DNA of 64,000 nt from Gymnothorax reevesii (taxonomy: Eukaryota; Chordata; Actinopteri; Anguilliformes; Muraenidae): positions 28,984,719 to 29,048,718 of the forward strand of contig CM056577.1 in the NCBI GenBank assembly GCA_029721435.1. Reading direction: 5' to 3'. The notes under the pieces are model-generated. The model made no database searches and was not told the DNA's origin. It saw only the letters and a list, made by a program, of their open reading frames with translations. Below are positions 1 through 11,040 of this stretch, piece after piece. The position numbers and the translations under genes are program-made. Numbering within the stretch: position 1 is the stretch's first letter; every line of letters begins with the position of its first letter.

Positions 1-630
1 CGGTGCTATAATGGCAGTAGATTGTTGGCTTACAGGGAAGGTTTTCTTGTTTAGCTATTCATCCATTTTTCACTGAATCCATTTTTATTTTGGGTGCTGG
101 AGAACTCCGAGATAGAGTACACGCACCTGTATGCTCACTCCTGCTATTATATCCAGCCAAAATAGCTTATGAATCAAAAACGCGGTGTCAACAGTAAAGT
201 AGGTGGAGGTAATACCGGGACAAACTGAAACGACTAATGAATCTCGCTAATGCTGAACTTACTTCAGTAAATCAGTTGCTCTGAAGCCTCGCCTGTGGGC
301 TGCAAATGCATGAAAGTCAATGAGCTCCAGTGTGGATTTATGAGTGCGCATTTCGCTGGCCTCTGGCTGAGATCTGAGGTGCATCCTCAGTGGAGCGTCC
401 TCATTTACCTGAACAGTGTGGTGAGGTGTCGACTTTAAGCCCTGTTGCTATAAAAAGACCTGGATACACAGCAGAACACTCCTCGTTGCGGCATTTAGAG
501 TGGCTCTGCGTGAATCCCCTGCCTGCGGTGTGTCTGTTTGGGGGGTTTGTATCGGGGCGCGCTCGCTGACGACGAGTTTGTTTGGAGAAGTGTTTGCTTG
601 ATGCTCACCGCCTCACGGACCTGGCGTGCT

Positions 631-985
631 CTTGACTCACTCATCGCCACACTCACTCACTGAGTTGCTGAGTAATTTGCACACATGCTTGCTTGCCCAT
701 GTACTGAGTCACTCACCCTGACTCACTCACTCATTCCCTGTCATATCAAAACACCCCCACTCACTCTCTCACTCACTCATTCACACATCAGAATACACCC
801 ACCCACCCACCCACCCAATCATTCACTCACATACTTGCTCACTCTCACACACACTTGCTCACTCACCCACTCTCTCAAATCCTTGCATTCTGCATCACCT
901 TCTCACATGCTAGCTCACTCACTCGCATCTCACTCTCTCACTGACAGACACACACACCCTAACACTCACACACTTCACATTAGAG
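631..985. repeat. CACT/CACA low-complexity tract
   Basis: The stretch is built almost entirely of CACT, CACA, CACC and TCACTC words with interruptions. The open frame across it (685-1008) reads as His/Thr/Ser/Leu-rich protein only because the repeat lacks stop codons. It is a degenerate microsatellite, not a gene. Confidence 0.85.
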
Positions 986-1985
986 GCAGTTCATATGTAG
1001 CAGTGTGAGCCCACGCTTCAGTGCCTCCCTCTCCCTGTGTGCCCCTCCCTCATGCCCCTGCCCATAGGGGAGTCATACACCCTACACGTTTGTAGATGGT
1101 CTTAAAGTCCCTTTGAACTTAAATAATCAATTCTCTTCTATCTGTCTTTTTATTTACCTTGGAGTATAGAGTATGCACACACAAAGTATGAGAAGGTGAC
1201 TACTTTTCCCAAAGAAGATTAACAAATCTAAACATTTACCTTTTGCCAAATGCTCGATGTATATTGGGCTTGAACCTTTTCATCCCAAAGTGATGTTACA
1301 TCCTACTCAAGTAATCCACCTAACTTTATTGGTCAGGTCAACCAGTCAGTGTAAATGTAAGTTGCCCTCTCCCCCTGTAACGTTCAATACGTCACGCTCA
1401 TGCACTCCGCAAGAACACTCTGAGGGATCTATTACACTGTGTTTGTTACGCATTTAATCACATGCATGTTGAATTTTTTTCCATTCAAAACTTCAGTGGA
1501 TGCTTCAGAACGAAGTAAATTTTGAAACATGATGTCAGTTTTAATGTCATATTCCACACGTACATACACACACACATATAAATTTGAAACAGAAAGTACC
1601 CCCCAGTGTAACTCCCTTAGGTCCCGGAGTAGCAGGGTACCTCACAGCTGGGACGGGTACGTCAGCCCCACTCAACCTCTTGCCACCAGTAGACTGTGAG
1701 GGCGCGAATTTGGGATGGTGGTGCCTATAATCGGATGAGCTGATAGACACACCCTTGGTGCATATCAGAGGCCAGCAGGAGAGGAGCGAAATGTAGTTTC
1801 TTGGGGGCTGACGCCACCGGAGCACCAGGACAGAGAGAGGCGTCACGGGCCTGAAGCAGTACCAGCCTTCTCAGACTTTTTTTCCAACTGCGGATATTCT
1901 CCTGTATGTTTCCCTATTTTCTGTGTTGAACTAAGTATTTTCTACTTTGAATCCCATTTCATGGTTCATTCTACGTATGCACATT
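986..1985. other. No gene recognised; intergenic
   Basis: No domain or repeat family is recognised. A 99-codon frame on the minus strand (1547-1846) is Pro/Ser/Arg-rich and begins next to a short CACACA run. It could be a fragment of an unrecognised repeat, but nothing in it supports a protein function. Confidence 0.4.
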
Positions 1986-2494
1986 CACGGTGCCTTTCAA
2001 AAGTTTTGACAGTTTGTACACATTTGGACACGTGTTAATGTGCTCAGTTTAAAGGACATCAAAGTGACTTAATGAACGCAAATAATCTTAAATGGCATGT
2101 GGAAAGAGGTAAACTGAAGTTAAACATGCAAATTTACTGCACAGTATCCCGTCTAATATCATAGAATTTTTAAGACAATATGCATGGCAAATTTTGGACA
2201 CAAATAAAATCTTTTTATTTTCCAAAAAATGAATTAAAATCAAGCTGGTTTGGAGACTGTTAGTCAAAAATGTCAAAAAGAAGCAAACCACAAGTGCAGC
2301 ACATCAATGAGAACTTACTTTCATAACCAAGAGATTGCCCTTACCGAAAAAGCATAATAAGTATACTCCGCAATTATTATTATTACCAACAGAGTTTGGT
2401 TTGATACTTTTATGATTTAGAAATTTTTTGTATAAATAAAAGGTGTTTATTTCTTTTTTCATAAAGGATTTATGAGGACTTTTGATTGGTACTG
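1986..2494. mobile_element. Tc1/mariner-type short non-autonomous element
   Basis: The left end reads CACGGTGCCTTTCAAAAGT and the reverse complement of the right end reads CAGTACCAATCAAAAGTCC, so the outermost ~18 bp form imperfect terminal inverted repeats starting CA..GT as in fish Tc1-like elements. A TA dinucleotide follows the right end (2495-2496); the left TA is mutated. The interior is AT-rich and has no transposase. This is probably an old deletion derivative. The match beyond the outer bases is poor, so the boundaries are tentative. Confidence 0.5.
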
Positions 2495-2496
2495 TA

Positions 2497-3814
2497 TATG
2501 AAGACCCTCCACCTGGCTAATCTAACCTGAGGTCCTCTATCTTGCTGAGCTCATTCTTGGCTCTGAAATATACCCAATAGTCACAGTTGAAGACGGGATA
2601 ACAGAAACTGAAAATATATGCTCCATTTGAGAGCCGAAAAAGTATAAAGAGAGTACTCACTTAATTTCTGTACTCAGAACCTGTCGTATTAGATGTATAG
2701 TCTGGTTACCCTGTTGATCAAATCCCGCTGCCTTCTGTTTTCAATATTCCATTTCCATTCCTACATCTATTTTTTTTAAATAATTTTATGGAGCCTAATG
2801 ACGACTTCATTATCTCCTGAGGCCCTTTGTATAAAATAATGAAATATTTCCTTGCATTACAATGTTTTCTTGCATTAAAAAAATAAGTAAATTAGTTGAC
2901 AACTTTTTATATAGTAAATGGATATTTAGTACATACTGTATATTCAGTTGGTATTGAGATTTTGTCGATTTGTAACCCCTGTGCCTATTTTTTTACAATA
3001 GTAAACAAGAGACATTGATTTTTCCATAAATCTTTTCCTTGTTCGGGATTTTAAAGCTCTTCACAAGAAATTGAGGCTGGTTTTTGTTCGAGTCATATTT
3101 GAAATCTGGCCTCATTTGTTTTAGTTCCACCTAGTAGTACACTGCCCTGTTATGTTGTGTACACTAGAGGGAGACATCTCATCTCTCTCTCTCTCGATTG
3201 TATTATGAAACTCAGTGCCAGAATTAAATTTCACAGAGATTTATGTATAATCTCAATTTGCTGACACTGACTGAAAACTGCTTGCTGGGAGGTTTTACCC
3301 CATAGAAAATTATTCAAAAATTATGCATCCGATTCAGTATTTTAGTAATTGGTCAACACTATACTTTGTAAGAACATCTCTGAAGCAAGAAGTTGAGGAC
3401 CCTGAAGATAAAGTATAAGCTACTGCAGTATGCAGAAGACAAATTGCAGCAAATCAGCTGGCATTCACTCACCTAACTTCCCCTAACTTCAGAAGGTTAT
3501 TCCCCCATCTCTCTCCCTCTCCCTCTTTCCCCTCAAGAAAAGCTTTTCAGCATGAGTAAAACTAAAACTTTAACCCATAATTTGTGCAAAACCAAACTAT
3601 CATCACCAATCATTCGCCAATGCTATTGATTTTGTATGCCTTAGAACGTTTGCTTGTGCAATAGCTCATAGAATATCACATCCTGGGCATACAAATCAAT
3701 TCTTCTCATAGTTTTCCTATGTTGAATGTGTTTGCATAACTGCATAATGGCATCCTATTTCCTGTTGCATGGATATGCCATTATGCCACTGCTTAACACT
3801 GCACACTGTATGGG
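2497..3814. other. AT-rich intergenic DNA
   Basis: No gene or repeat family is recognised. It holds a short CT run at 3182-3195 and, at 3161-3174, the word ACACTAGAGGGAG, which resembles a CTCF core. Nothing else is supported. Confidence 0.4.
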
Positions 3815-4046
3815 GAAGCACAGTGGCGCAGTGGGTAGCTCTGTTGTTTCACAGCAAGAAGGACTTTGCATCAGCCCTGGGGCTACCCTGCATGGAGTTA
3901 GCATGTTTTCCCATGTTTGCACACATTATCTCTGGGCACTCTGATTTCCTTCCACAAGCCTAAGTCAATCATGTTAGGCTACTTAGAGACTGTAACTTAC
4001 CAAAAGGGCTGAGTTAGGGAGTAAATGGTGTGTGTGTGTGTGTGTA

Positions 4047-4097
<51 letters not shown>

Positions 4098-4202
4098 AGC
4101 AATGGGCGCGGAAACCATTCCTGCCTTATGCCCGTGAATATAGGCTCCAGCCCCTCCGTGATCCCAGCCAGGATTACGTGAGTTAGTTAATGCATGGATG
4201 GT
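3815..4202 (+). mobile_element. tRNA-derived SINE-like repeat, copy 1
   Basis: The head GCACAGTGGCGCAGTGGGTA looks like an RNA polymerase III A box, followed by the family words 'cacagcaagaagg', 'catggagttagcatgtt' and a 3' end 'taggctccagcccctccg' then a GGATGG tail. The same words occur in order in the copies at 48281-48622 (+), 48005-48170 (-) and 38882-39032 (-). In this copy the middle is replaced by a long GT array. The family is widespread in fish genomes; it is dead, degenerate, and codes for nothing. Confidence 0.75.
4027..4096. repeat. (TG)n microsatellite inside the SINE-like repeat
   Basis: About 70 bp of nearly pure TG with one TATG interruption. It lies exactly where the related copy at 48.5 kb has a short run of GTGTGA/GAATGGT words, so it probably grew from a GT-rich seed inside the SINE. 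Length is likely polymorphic between individuals. Confidence 0.9.
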
Positions 4203-4883
4203 TGATTGTGTTGGACCTACAGCCGTTCCGGTTGTTGGAAAGTTGAGCTGTTTGTGAAAAATCTCATTGCGTGAAGTTTGGTCATGAAGGAAGCCCAAGG
4301 TCTCCAACTCTAGACTGCAGACCAAGTTAGTCATTATGTGAATTAAGCTCTTGATGCCAAGAAGCCTTTCTTTGAAATGTACTACCCCATAACACAGTTC
4401 AGAAGTCTAAGGATTGACTAAAAAGATGTTGGGATCCCCCCCATGACAAGAATTTTACATAACGACAGGTTCCTTTTCTTTATCAAGACCATTTATCTCA
4501 GATGAGCCAGACCTGATCTGTCATTATGTCTGACTATGCTCGAATGAGTGGCTGATTGAGGCCGACGAATCAGCTTGTGAAATAAAACAGAGACAGTAGA
4601 CAGATGGTGGTTTCAGAAGCCAGTGGAAAATGGACCCTGAGAAACACATCGCCAATTCCAACTCACCGGTCATGAATACAGAGAATGTGACTTTAGTCTT
4701 TGAGTGACATTCTAGTTCTAATATTGATCCAGCTCAAAAATTTCTTCTGACACAGATGAGCCAACGCATGAAAACCATTCAGATGAAGCAAGTAATGTTG
4801 ACCACAGTTGCAACAATGGAGTATGTCGAGCTCAGCAGACAGACCTTAGAAGGTAGATGAACAGTCTGATTGCATTGTCAACC

Positions 4884-5605
4884 TGTAGGATTTGGGAGAA
4901 ATGGGACCTGAGCCACGTTGACAAGGGCCGAATCATTATGGCTAGGTGAGTGAGCCAGAGAGTCTGTGAGGTGCTAAGTCCTCTGTGGTGCTCCCGGGGA
5001 GCAGAGGCGAGTGCCGACAAACAGGGGTCCAAAGAGGGACAAATCAGGCACTGGCAACAGGGTGTGGGGTACCCAAGGCTGACTAATGCACAAGGGCTAT
5101 GAATGATGTCCCATTTGGTCCAAACCAACAAAAGGAGCTATTGACACACAAATCGGTGAAAATTTGAATGATACATAGGAATCTGTCACACTTATGGCGC
5201 ATTAAACCCTGCAGCGTATTGCATGTTGTAGCTGCAGATCAGTCAGAATTCCCATTCTGACACCAGTCAACAGCAAAAAGTGCTTACAAAGGGCACTTAA
5301 GCATTGGAACTGGACTGTGGAACAGTTGAAGAAGGTCACCTGATTCAGCAAGTTCAGTTTTTTTTTTTTAAATCATGTGTATTAGCCTGGTATGTGTGCA
5401 CCATTTACCTGAGGAGGAGATGGTGCCATGGTGTGTTTTTTTAACATGAGAAGCTGGTGACAGGAGAGTGATGCTCACTGAAATGTTCTGCTGGAAATCC
5501 TTGGTGTGGGAATTCAAGTGGATGTCAGTTTGATGAAGCTGTGTATGCAACATGAGGGGGACCTACACAATATTGGGCAGGTGATTTTAATGTTGTGGCT
5601 ACTCG
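4884..5605 (+). pseudogene. Tc1-like transposase relic with internal deletion
   Basis: Read with frame changes, the DNA shows a degraded N-terminal region (near 4907: DLSHVDKGRIIMAR), a serine-rich 'CSRGAEA' stretch, a middle part near 5230-5300 (Pro-Val..Arg..Lys..His..NW), and a part near 5400-5480 corresponding to the first catalytic-domain segment. It then jumps to the family 3' end 'acacaatattgggcaggtga'. The segment holding the second Asp and the final Asp/Glu is missing. Stops and frameshifts occur throughout. Clear terminal repeats were not found on the left. This is a dead internally deleted copy of a fish Tc1/mariner family. Confidence 0.65.
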
Positions 5606-6780
5606 CTTTCGCTGATAATCAGCACAAGTTGGTCAAGATTGTGTAAATAAGGGCAATCCAATCCCATTACAAGAGATTTATTGTCTTGTAGGGTTTCAGC
5701 CCAATACTGGCAGTACACACCTCATTCAACATTCAACAAGTGGAGAAACTGTTGAGCAGCTCATTAGTAGAGTCAGATATGCTAAATAAGGGTTGAAGTG
5801 TACACTCACAAGATGGTTAGATTTCCAGCACTGAGCAGTCCTAGTTTAAACTGTGCCTACATCACCGTTTTCTGGACGACCAACCAATGACCTGCTTGTA
5901 CTGGAAAGCAGTTCACCAGTTCTCCCACCAGCTACCTCTGTTTAACCAGCTTAGATTCCTGCCTATGATAACCGTGCCGATGAATCATCCTAGACTAATT
6001 TCGGAGAGCCGGTATGGGAAATTGAATAGGCAGCCGTAACACTTACACTAACGCTCTACACTACCGTGACGTTACAGTGGCTTGTTTGTCTCAATACAAT
6101 GCAAATTATTAGATTAATTTGAGAGCGAGTCGGATGTCAATTCATTTTTTATTTCAATGACTGGAGTCAGTCAGTCGTCACAGCTACACGCTTTTCATCA
6201 TTAAATTGTAACATAACCGTGCCTTACGAACTGTGTGTAATTGATAAGAATAGGCTAATTGATGACTTAAACCGCACATCTTCATAAATAAACTTTTTAA
6301 TGGGACGGGAGTATACGACTATACCCAGAATTTCCACCCTCATGCATTTGGGTTTGTAAATGTACAGACAATACAACTTGTTAATTGACGACATAGCAGC
6401 GAGGAGCATCATATGCGTTGGAATTATAGCGTTGAGGCTACGGCTGCTCAACTATAATGAAGGTGGTCGGTACAGTCTAAAATAAGCCGATTGTCTTTGG
6501 CGTCATCCCTCTTGGCGCAATCCAAGTATCGATACGGCTAACAGCAGTACCTTGTTTCGTTTCGATTCAAGTTACGGGCAAACATATTTGTGACAACTCA
6601 ATTCGCCCCCGTCGCAACTCGCTTATTTCGACCTACAGGCAGTTCGTTTCCCAAACACAACAATCCATATTAATCCATACGAGCTTTGCAATCACGTTCC
6701 CTAACGTTACTCAGAAGTCAGAGCCATATCTGTAACTGATATTGCAGCACAACGCTCCCGCATTATTATTCTACGGTCGT
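5606..6780. other. Intergenic, no feature recognised
   Basis: No gene or known repeat. Base composition becomes less AT-rich to the right. The short frames here (for example 6224-6451 minus) show no recognisable motif. Confidence 0.35.
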
Positions 6781-7290
6781 GCGTCTTTACAATAAAACCG
6801 GCAGCCCCCACCCACCGCTCGCACCAGGGTGACACTACACGCTGCCTTGCACATTCCGGTCGGAGCTTTCTTGATGCTAAACGGCAGGCAGATCAAGTGC
6901 GCAGGCTGTTCCACCCTCCACAAGTAACCGATTCTCGAACCTTGCGCGGTGGGTGTCCCGTTTCCTTTTGAACCGGGTTAAGTATTTTTCAGGCTGCAAA
7001 CTACAGAACAGTTTGTTCGCACTTTAGTCGGGTCTGCAGAACGTCGTTGGCTGCACATGGATATGGAGCCAGTAACAGCGGGCAACATGTGCGCATGGCA
7101 GCTGTGACTGCAGAGTTGTGTCAGTGGTTTTGGGTTCACTCCGATCGGATACTCGGATACGCGAAGGATCTAAGAACAACGCTGAGAGGTATGCGTTCCC
7201 TAAATGAATCGTGCCATATTTACAGTGATTTTATTTCCCTCAATTCGACTATTTTGGCTTCGGCTCTCTCGGAATAAGAGACGTTGTGTC
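6781..7290 (+). promoter_or_regulatory. CpG-containing block, possible 5' exon
   Basis: This stretch is richer in G+C and CpG than its flanks (for example around 6850-7190), which in fish can mark a promoter or a regulatory element. A frame open from 7047 runs to TAA at 7275 and a donor-like GAGAG|GTATGC lies at 7189. The 76-residue product is not recognised and no TATA box or initiator is clear. It could equally be a conserved non-coding element. Confidence 0.25.
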
Positions 7291-7757
7291 TATGAACCTA
7301 CGAGTCTATTCACTTTTTCGGTTTGTCCGCAGTATTTGCGTTTAAGGGCTGTATTAGAAAGGGTAAAGTAAAGAAAAGTGCTCGCTTTAACAATTGTCAT
7401 TTCATTGTGATTGCTATGCGATGCATTCGGGCTATATATAATTACTTAATTGTTGGTTTTGACGTCAGCCGTCCTGGTCTACCGTGCTGATCGATGAAAC
7501 TCATAGGTTGAGTCACGTGTCAATTTTTGGACTCAATGTTCTGAACTGGCGCCTACAGTTGCATCAATGCCCGTTTCCCAATGACTCGGAGCAAAGACGA
7601 ATCCGGAGAAGAGCTTGCGACAAGGACAGTCGTTTTCAGAGATTTGGTCGAAGTTAATTGCATCTCCATAACATGACTTGTACCCCTGTGAGGTTTATTT
7701 GGGCTGGGAAGCCTTTACCCTGTTCATAGTGGAATATTCTTTTAATTCTTCACGTAG

Positions 7758-7801
7758 GCTGCAGATTGCATCATGGGGCTTCTACCCAGTTGTTTCACCA
7801 G
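7758..7801 (+). CDS. Candidate small first coding exon (weak)
   Basis: A pyrimidine-containing stretch ends in CACGTAG (7757), followed by ATCATGGGG with ATG at 7773. The frame reads MGLLPSCFT and is cut after 29 coding bases by CAG|GTAATT (donor GT at 7802). A Met-Gly start followed by a Cys could suit an N-myristoylated protein. The next exon was not found: the candidate exon at 49835 has a stop in the required frame. This may be chance; I do not recognise the gene. Confidence 0.2.
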
Positions 7802-9070
7802 GTAATTCGACATACGTTGTATCAATTTGTTTTTAATCTTGGCCGTTGAGATAATTTGATAAATGAAAATAAACTGCAGGCTGACTGTGCACAGCGATGA
7901 CACAGGTTTAGTTTTACAGTTTATGAAGAGCTTTGTAGGCTATTACCTGCACGGTCACTGGGAAGAAAAAGAATGTAATTATCAGTTGCCTTTGATGGAT
8001 TTTTCTTATACCTTTATATGAAGTTCACTTGCGGCTTCTGCAAATCACATATGAGCTTCGTATGAATGTGCTGCTGCTAAACCGCGCTACTCGAGCTGTG
8101 TTTACTCGGGACATAACATCATACGCTTGTTCTTGTGTCAGTTCCAGTAAGCTGGGGCAGTACCCAATCCAAACGGTCCTATTCGGAACGGGCCGATTGG
8201 TTGGCCTCCGATATCGTTGCTGGAAACTCTCGAGAACCGCCCAGTCAAACACTGAACGCTGCACTCCTTTGGGGCCTCAGCAACATACCCGCTAATTGTG
8301 AACTCAATCGGATGAACGTTGTTGAGAAAATCGAAGGACCGACACACAGTGCGTTCATACAGATAGAGATGCCTTCAATTTACATTTAGATGTGCAATGT
8401 GACCAATGGTAACTTCCATGGATTTACAGAGCACATCATGCCGTCTTTAAAGTCAATGGTTCATTGTTGATTTATGTAGTTGGCAAAAAGACTGGAATTA
8501 ATTCTTACTTGAACAACAGGTGCCTTGAGGTTAGTGCCTATGAGTCACTGCCTGGATAGGACCATTCATCTGTCCTTTGTGTTTTATTGGCTTCTCTTGG
8601 TCTGCTTGCATTTGTTGTGAATTTACAGCACGTGTGCAAAGTGGAGAACACTGGAATGGGTACCATTGTGTACACTTGTAAATTGTAGCCCAGTTTGTCC
8701 TGTACTACTTGCGTATTTGCAAAGCAAAGTCACCAGAAATAAAAATGCCTCTCTTTGTGGCGTCTGACTTTGAACTTTGACACTGGTCAGACTGAGGCAA
8801 GGATCACTGCTTATAATGAACTTAATGGATAACTACACGCATCCTGCTTTGGGGTTCCAGTAGTTAGTTGCAGAACATAACCCCTGAGAAAATATCAACT
8901 TTAGGTTATATTCCCTCTGATTTGCACGTGAAGTAAATAAACTAAATGTTGGATGTAAATAAACTGAAAAAGCAGTATTACAGCTGTTCTTGAATGCACT
9001 GTTTCGTGGCTATGTCACTACAAATTTGCTGTTTTGTGCAATGTTTAACCACTGAGGTGTGTGAGAGTTC
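7802..9070. other. Unique sequence, both strands open around 8.03-8.35 kb
   Basis: Frames of 70-90 codons overlap on both strands between 8025 and 8390, a sign of a stop-poor GC-richer patch and not of a gene. No motif is recognised. The rest is ordinary AT-rich intergenic DNA. Confidence 0.35.
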
Positions 9071-9074
9071 ACAG

Positions 9075-9180
9075 CTGCAGTTTGTCATTATGGTGACTCA
9101 GGCGGAGAACTTGTTCGGAGATACTCTGGCCGCGGTCGACAGATGACAAATTACGCCCAGTTGTCTAACTACCAACCGCA
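9075..9180. promoter_or_regulatory. Candidate conserved non-coding element
   Basis: A unique, balanced-composition block with TGACTCA (AP-1-like, at 9094) and a GGTCGACAGATGACAAATTA stretch with Meis/homeodomain-like words. It has no repeat character and no open frame of note. Calling it regulatory is inference from composition and motifs. Confidence 0.25.
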
Positions 9181-9278
9181 TTTCCTCAACTTCCTCGGAA
9201 AATGTCATAAGGTGGAGGAAAGATGGGATGGAGAATTCATAAGGACTTCAGAAAAGAAAACTATGGGTGCTCGTGCTG

Positions 9279-9612
9279 AGAGAATGCAATTGCACCTACA
9301 ATAGGCAATTTCATCATGTGTCCCTTGTCCGTCATGTTGGTTCTTATTGTGTATGGCTGGACAGATAGTGTATTGCTTTAAGTATTGCTGTTGCGAGTAA
9401 TTGTTGGTCTTGGATTTTCTTTTTTTTTTGTAATGGATAGTCCAGCGTTTCCTATCCTAAATGTAATAAGTAAGGAAGCATTTAGGCATCTTTCCTTCGC
9501 ATTCAGAGAATTTCAACAGTACTTATCTTCACTGACATTTAAATACTTCCGGGTCATTTGCCAGGACTTAGGAACTTTCCAGATGCAAAAAAGACTATTC
9601 AAACGCAGCCTC
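9279..9612 (+). repeat. Dispersed repeat R9/R44, copy 1
   Basis: This stretch aligns in order and orientation with 44435-44726: both contain 'gaat.caa.tgcac.tac' near the left, 'catcatgtgtccc' or 'gatcatgtgtccc', 'tattgctgttgcg' or 'tattgctgccgcg', 'taggaactttcc' or 'taggaacttttcc', and end in an AAAAAAGACTATTC word followed by A/G-rich sequence. The spacing differs by a few indels. The type is not determined; a non-autonomous DNA transposon is likely. Confidence 0.65.
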
Positions 9613-10190
9613 TGACCTCAATCCTGCTGCATCTTGGGTGAGGGTTAATATTGGCCCCATTATCTGAAAGTTCTCTTGCTTTCTTAGGATGTGGGTAATG
9701 AGTGTGTTATTGTATATGAAGGAGGCATTTTTGGGGTGCTGGGGGTCCCCTAATTTGAACCCTGTTCATAGTCAAGTCAACCAAATGTAGTTGACGGCAG
9801 AAAAAGAAATAGTAGAAATATCATAAACTGCATATTCGTTTTTTCTTCCTGATTTTTAAATAATCACCCCCCCCCCCTCCCCTTCTCCCCTAACAGAAAT
9901 GTCTTGTCTCAGTTCAGTTGCCTTTCATGTATTGCAGCAAACAAACACTCTGCTTTAAACCCTTAGTGATGATTCAGTCACAAAGTAAACATTGCCACAA
10001 ATATCTGCTCGCGAAATGTCAGGTGTTGCTATTGGTGTCCTTAGACTGAGGGAATCATGGGAAATGAATTCCCTTGAACATTTTGAAGAAAAGGGTTCTA
10101 GGAAGCTCTTTGTATTAACATTTTAACTTGGTGTTCTATGATTCTATAACTCCTCAATTGCCAATCATGATTGTTGCATCTGTTTTAGAG
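9613..10190. other. Intergenic with C-run
   Basis: No gene. A homopolymer run of C lies at about 9867-9877 between T-rich and C/T-rich DNA. Nothing else is recognised. Confidence 0.4.
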
Positions 10191-10194
10191 TGTT

Positions 10195-10530
10195 CAGTCG
10201 AGAACATTCTAATTGTACATTCGCAATCTCACTTGCCTCGCTCCATCAAAATCAGCGGCCGGGAGAGACCCATTTTTCTTTGCCGTTTGTGAGCCGGTGA
10301 GCCGTGTTTTATTTATGGAAATGCGACATAGTTAGTGATCGCCGTCTTCACAATAGATGGCATTTATATAACAATGCCTTGTGCAATACTGTCTGACTCA
10401 AGTTAGACACTTTGCATGCCTTAAAACCTCACTCTCTGAAATGAGAGAAAGTATATAAAAAGGTACAATGCTTCTCACTGCGGTAGCACCCGGTCGGGAT
10501 ATAAAATTATAGCTCTAAGCACCCTTGCAC
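10195..10530. promoter_or_regulatory. Candidate conserved non-coding element
   Basis: A non-repetitive block with a high content of word types common in vertebrate enhancers: TTTATTTATGGAAATGCGAC near 10308, TTAGTGATCGCC near 10332, CAATAGATGGC near 10350, and a TATAAAAAGG box near 10453. No open frame is worth calling. Function is inferred only. Confidence 0.3.
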
Positions 10531-10759
10531 TGGGTTTGAAATTCTATTTATACCTTTATTTGCTTGTAAATGCCTTTTTAAGGGAGCTTGTTAACTCTTT
10601 ACTGAAGAACATTATTGTATCTTTCAGGGCATTTGTGTGAAATTTTGTCCTGATAAAGCAAAGATTTACGTACGTCCACACCACCTGTATTACTGACTGT
10701 GTGTGATGCTATCTTCACTGTGTGTGTTGGCTGAGTTGAAGAACTGAACAGCGTTGTTA

Positions 10760-11040
10760 TAGGGGAGCAGGGCTGTGAAATCAGCCGTCAGGAAGAGACG
10801 CACGGAACAGCGGCGCTGTCACTGGCCCTTTTCCGAGTTCTGGACGGCCGGTGGGTCGGCGAGATAAGAGCCCTGCCCGGCCAAGCGTGTGCTGAGAGCT
10901 GGAACAAGGGGAATTCCTGGAATTCTTTATGCTGAACTCATGTCCGTGTGTGGCTCTGTGCACCACTGGGTCCCTTGCTGGTCCCCAGTTCCTCACTGGG
11001 GGTGGAAGGGGTCTGTCTCCATGCATCAGTGGATGCAGTG
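10760..11040. other. GC-rich unique block
   Basis: G+C rises here and an 81-codon frame is open on the minus strand (10781-11026), Pro/Arg/Gly-rich with no recognisable domain. It may be a regulatory block or simply a GC-rich patch. Confidence 0.3.

Noticed and set aside
685..1008. 107-codon frame, His/Thr/Ser/Leu-rich
   Set aside because: It is translation of a CACT/CACA low-complexity tract.
1547..1846. 99-codon minus-strand frame
   Set aside because: No recognised domain or splice support; kept only as possible unrecognised repeat.
4014..4334. 106-codon minus frame with a long His-Thr run
   Set aside because: The run is the (TG)n array read on the other strand, and the rest is SINE sequence.
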